A stretch of 64,000 nucleotides of DNA from Merdibacter massiliensis. GTDB taxonomy: Bacteria > Bacillota_I > Bacilli_A > Erysipelotrichales > Erysipelotrichaceae. Made by a program: the position numbers and the translations under genes. The stretch covers positions 1-64,000 of the forward strand of contig NZ_LT699726.1 of the NCBI RefSeq assembly GCF_900155395.1, written 5' to 3'. Shown here in pieces: positions 61,739 through 64,000 of the stretch. The notes beneath the pieces are model-generated. The model had not been told where the DNA came from. It made no database searches and saw only the letters and a list, made by a program, of their open reading frames with translations. How positions within the stretch are numbered: position 1 is the stretch's first letter; every line of letters starts with the position of its first letter.

Positions 61739-62458
61739 TTAAAACAAGTAATAGAGAATAAGTGCAGCAGTTAACAGAACCATCAAAAGGATGTCCAATC
61801 CTTTGATCTTTATTTTGCAATAATTACTTCTTTCCGTATCTACGCCGAGGCCGCGTGCAACGGCGGCAGCGGATAGTTCGTCACCAATTTGCACAACAGA
61901 AGCAATCAGCGGTACGAGCCTGTATTCCAACATGGCAATCGGCCCTTTACTAACTCCAATACCGCGCATTTTCATTGCATCCTGAATACTGTGGTACTCG
62001 TCCGCCACCGTAGGAAAGAAGCGAAATATCACAGCGAAAGGGATTGTGATTTTTCTGGTAATGTGCATTTTTTCCATCGCCGCCACAAACTCGCTGACTT
62101 TTGTTGTCTGTAAAAAACTCATGGCGATAAACAGGGTGGGCATCATACGAAGCACCACCTCGACTAACAAGCGAATGATAATACCTAAAAGGCTCATTCC
62201 AGATATGTACGCCAGTAGCCCATTTGCCCCATAAGCGGCACAATAGGCCGCCGCATAAACCGCGGCAAGGCCGGGCCTCCTGATGTTTATCAACATCAGG
62301 AAAGCCAGCCCTGCAAACACGATTTTCAAAATGGTATCAAGTTCGCTTTCAGACGATGGAACCATGACAAGACTGAACACCATTAAGGTATATAGTTTTG
62401 TCCTTGGGTCAAGATTGATAACGGCTTGCTGCGTATTCGTTGATACCTTACCACTCAT
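61739..62458 (-). CDS. ECF transporter transmembrane component EcfT
   Basis: 239 residues with four to five membrane helices and the coupling motifs AMKMRGIGVS and AAVARGLGVD (Ala-Arg-Gly helices that touch the ATPases). Its ATG overlaps the stop codon of the S component (TAATG). This is a dedicated module rather than the shared housekeeping EcfT. Confidence 0.92.
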   Translation of the reverse strand: MSGKVSTNTQQAVINLDPRTKLYTLMVFSLVMVPSSESELDTILKIVFAGLAFLMLINIRRPGLAAVYAAAYCAAYGANGLLAYISGMSLLGIIIRLLVEVVLRMMPTLFIAMSFLQTTKVSEFVAAMEKMHITRKITIPFAVIFRFFPTVADEYHSIQDAMKMRGIGVSKGPIAMLEYRLVPLIASVVQIGDELSAAAVARGLGVDTERSNYCKIKIKGLDILLMVLLTAALILYYLF

Positions 62459-63054
62459 TATGCAATTCCCGCCCGTTTGAAATGCTTGTTTAGGACAGCG
62501 CGGCCAATCAAAGCGCCGATGACACCGCCGACAGCAGTTGCAAGAATGACAACTGGAACCATATAGCCCTGCACTAAGGCTGCGAGGCTATCTGCAAAGG
62601 CATCACCCTGGCTGGCACGATACATTTCAACATAAGCATCGCCCATGATAAACATGGGGAGCTGTGTCCCGACCTGCCAAACACTGAATACTGCATAGCC
62701 TGCCAGCATCGCTTTCCAGCTTTTATATTTTCCAGCCTTCATAATGACATCTGCCAGCAAGCCAAAGACAATGCCGGTAATCAGAGCGTAGTATCCATAT
62801 CCCATCAGGAAAAAGATAAGGCCCAGAAGCACACCCATGATTGTCACAAGGCCGAAGGTTTTTACCTTCGTGTAGAAAAGGATGCAGGGTATGCCTGCAA
62901 TGATCGCTGTCAGCACAGGATAAAAAACAGCCATCACCGGAACAAAGCCGGTCATTGCACACACATAGAAGATCACAAAATAAATGACCGTGAAGATTGC
63001 GACATTTACAAGATCGCGCACGCCAATTTTTGAGGTTTGCACATTGTTTTCCAT
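62458..63054 (-). CDS. MptD-family putative ECF S component
   Basis: 198 residues, six helices, starting MENNVQTSKIGVRDLVNVAIF. It resembles the MptD group of substrate-binding ECF subunits. The substrate is not known; with YbtPQ-like partners and a DtxR regulator, a metal chelate or a part of one is the best guess. RBS AAAGGAGG. Confidence 0.85.
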   Translation of the reverse strand: MENNVQTSKIGVRDLVNVAIFTVIYFVIFYVCAMTGFVPVMAVFYPVLTAIIAGIPCILFYTKVKTFGLVTIMGVLLGLIFFLMGYGYYALITGIVFGLLADVIMKAGKYKSWKAMLAGYAVFSVWQVGTQLPMFIMGDAYVEMYRASQGDAFADSLAALVQGYMVPVVILATAVGGVIGALIGRAVLNKHFKRAGIA

Positions 63055-63073
63055 AAAATATCCTCCTTTGTTT

Positions 63074-63089
63074 GTTAGTTGCTGCTAAC
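63074..63089. promoter_or_regulatory. Dyad upstream of the S-component gene
   Basis: GTTAG-N6-CTAAC lies about 20 bp upstream of the start, overlapping the RBS approach. It resembles half-sites of DtxR-type operators (TTAGGTTAG core). A second loose dyad GTTA-N4-TAAC lies at 63938-63949. Low confidence. Confidence 0.3.
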
Positions 63090-63189
63090 CTATTTGTCAA
63101 AATGTAGCCGACGCTTTGAATATTCTCATATCAAACCATCGGCTGTAAGATTGTGTGAAAGCGCCTATACGCAGATCATTCGGGCGGCT

Positions 63190-63837
63190 TTAATCCGGCC
63201 ACATGACATCACCTACTTTCCCGCCTTCAAAAATCGTTTTCCATCCGGCATTGAAGAACCGGCTCATACTTTGTATGTGCTTTTTAGCATCTTCTTTGGT
63301 CATATCATGGATAACGGTTTCAAAAAGGCCCGTATAAAAAGCGCTCGATAGCAGGTGGGCCAATTCCATTGTCAACCGGCCAGAAGAAATCGCATCGTTT
63401 CCAGTCTTTTCAATATATTGCAAAGTGGTCTGTATATCAATCGCAACCACTCTGTGCATAAACTCCTGATAGCAATTTGTTTCGCCGCTGAGAAGCATGA
63501 TTTTGAATTCATCAAGATGAGCGAAAACAAAATCCATCAGCTTTGAAAATTTGCCATTGGAGTAGCTATTGATTTGTGCTTTTTGTTCTTCCGGCTCTAA
63601 AGCCTCAAACCCGGCCAGCGTTTTTTGTAACAACTCGCAAAAGCCATCAGCAACAGGCTGGACAATACTGTGGTATAACGCCTCCTTGTCCGAATACCGA
63701 TAGAGCAAGGAGCTTTTCGTTGTGCCTGCTTTTTCGGCAATATTACGCAAAGAAGCGTTCTCGTATCCATTGGCAAGAAATTCTTCTTTGGCACACTTGA
63801 GAATATTCTCCGTTACGCCTTCAATCATCTTGGCCAT
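63190..63837 (-). CDS. TetR/AcrR-family regulator of block C
   Basis: 215 residues: N-terminal HTH (ILKCAKEEFLANGYENASLRNIAEKAGTT in two parts, then KSSLLYRYSDKEALY) and a helical ligand domain. First gene of the block C group, 135 bp before the S component. The promoter carries a perfect inverted repeat (63857-63888), so autorepression is likely. Its ligand could be the transported chelate. Confidence 0.93.
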   Translation of the reverse strand: MAKMIEGVTENILKCAKEEFLANGYENASLRNIAEKAGTTKSSLLYRYSDKEALYHSIVQPVADGFCELLQKTLAGFEALEPEEQKAQINSYSNGKFSKLMDFVFAHLDEFKIMLLSGETNCYQEFMHRVVAIDIQTTLQYIEKTGNDAISSGRLTMELAHLLSSAFYTGLFETVIHDMTKEDAKKHIQSMSRFFNAGWKTIFEGGKVGDVMWPD

Positions 63838-63856
63838 AGGCTCACCTCCTTCTTGT

Positions 63857-63888
63857 TTTAGACCATCGGTCTAAACCGATGGTCTAAA
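63857..63888. promoter_or_regulatory. TetR operator, perfect 14-bp inverted repeat
   Basis: TTTAGACCATCGGT and ACCGATGGTCTAAA are exact complements around CTAA. The repeat lies directly after the -10 box of the tetR promoter, where a bound repressor would block transcription. Confidence 0.8.
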
Positions 63889-63915
63889 TATAGCATAGAA
63901 AGATCAGATAGTCAA
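63887..63915 (-). promoter_or_regulatory. Sigma-A promoter of tetR
   Basis: TTGACT (63910-63915) and TATATT (63887-63892) with a 17-bp spacer on the minus strand. A further inverted repeat CATAGAAAGA/TCTTTCTATG (63894-63930) covers this promoter. Confidence 0.75.
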
Positions 63916-63961
63916 GATGGTCTTTCTATGTTTGGTTGTTAATGCTAACGGAAAATAATGT

Positions 63962-63986
63962 AACAGGCGGAAAAAATCCGCCTGTT
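63962..63986. terminator. Hairpin at the window end
   Basis: AACAGGCGGA and TCCGCCTGTT pair perfectly around five A. Probably ends a gene lying beyond the window on the right. Confidence 0.6.
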
Positions 63987-64000
63987 CGATGCTGTTAAGC

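Larger units (their letters stand above)
31895..64000 (-). mobile_element. Second integrative element, integrase-proximal 32 kb (continues beyond the window)
   Basis: Starts at the broken 5' side of IS200 tnpA with a large serine integrase and runs to the window end without a second junction. It is more GC-rich than the flanking chromosome and nearly all genes lie on the minus strand. The visible part holds cargo: toxin, sigma-like genes, ABC transporters, two-component systems and a metal-uptake-type operon. Transfer genes would have to lie beyond 64000, so whether it is an ICE or a cargo island is open. Confidence 0.65.

Noticed and set aside
63084-63102. TTGACA-17-TAACAA as a promoter for the S-component gene
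   Set aside because: The implied transcription start would fall inside the ribosome binding site, so only the dyad is kept, with low confidence.

Overview
The window is from a low-GC Firmicute. The order rsmI-ricT-holB-tmk, an S-box-like leader for metK, a lic-type PTS and a YtrA-type ABC operon fit a gut member of the Erysipelotrichia, but that rank is an inference. No rRNA, tRNA or CRISPR array was seen.

Region 1 (1-23.5 kb) is AT-rich chromosome. It holds rsmI, ricT, holB, tmk; a nucleoside-salvage block (deoB, two deoD copies, a YczE-like membrane protein); a stand-alone RarA-C-terminal-like protein; a licC-licR-licB-licA PTS; an FAD oxidoreductase; an Imm5-like protein; metK; a peptidase; and a GntR-controlled ABC transporter operon. 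An IS110-family element with a structured non-coding RNA region sits between metK and its S-box-like riboswitch.

Region 2 (23.5-31.9 kb) is a nest of mobile elements. A complete IS3 element (23573-24904) abuts an IS200-type tnpA. That tnpA is split by a 6.4-kb mobilizable element (25301-31734) carrying a pMV158-like oriT, a MobV relaxase, a RepA-like initiator and a TnpX-like serine recombinase. Its two junctions can be read to the base and give a palindromic attP. The remaining 5' part of the same tnpA is cut off again by a second, larger serine-integrase element.

Region 3 (31.9 kb to the end) is the integrase-proximal part of this second element. It is visibly more GC-rich and almost all genes are on the minus strand. 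After the integrase and a MazF/PemK toxin come blocks of transport and sensing genes separated by near-identical copies of a small sigma-like gene with a structured leader (35.1, 42.1 and 55.3 kb, plus a partial boundary copy at 49.0 kb). Block A is a lantibiotic-protection-type ABC transporter with a lipoprotein and a VanRS/CprRK-like two-component system. Block B is a three-permease FtsX/MacB-type exporter and a second two-component system, with a BlaI/M56-controlled ABC transporter between them. Block C is a TetR-ECF-S-ECF-T-ECF-A-ABC-ABC-DtxR operon that resembles metallophore uptake loci such as equibactin or yersiniabactin transport.

Regulatory DNA ties the parts together. Four 11-bp-spaced direct repeats lie at the block A promoter. 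A different 11-bp-spaced repeat pair is shared by the FtsX exporter promoter and the promoter of the block B response regulator. BlaI-like dyads lie at both the blaI and ABC promoters, and a perfect 14-bp inverted repeat lies at the tetR promoter. The cargo therefore reads as a set of cell-envelope antimicrobial-peptide defence and metal-acquisition cassettes. No conjugation machinery, bacteriocin structural gene or siderophore synthase is visible in the window.
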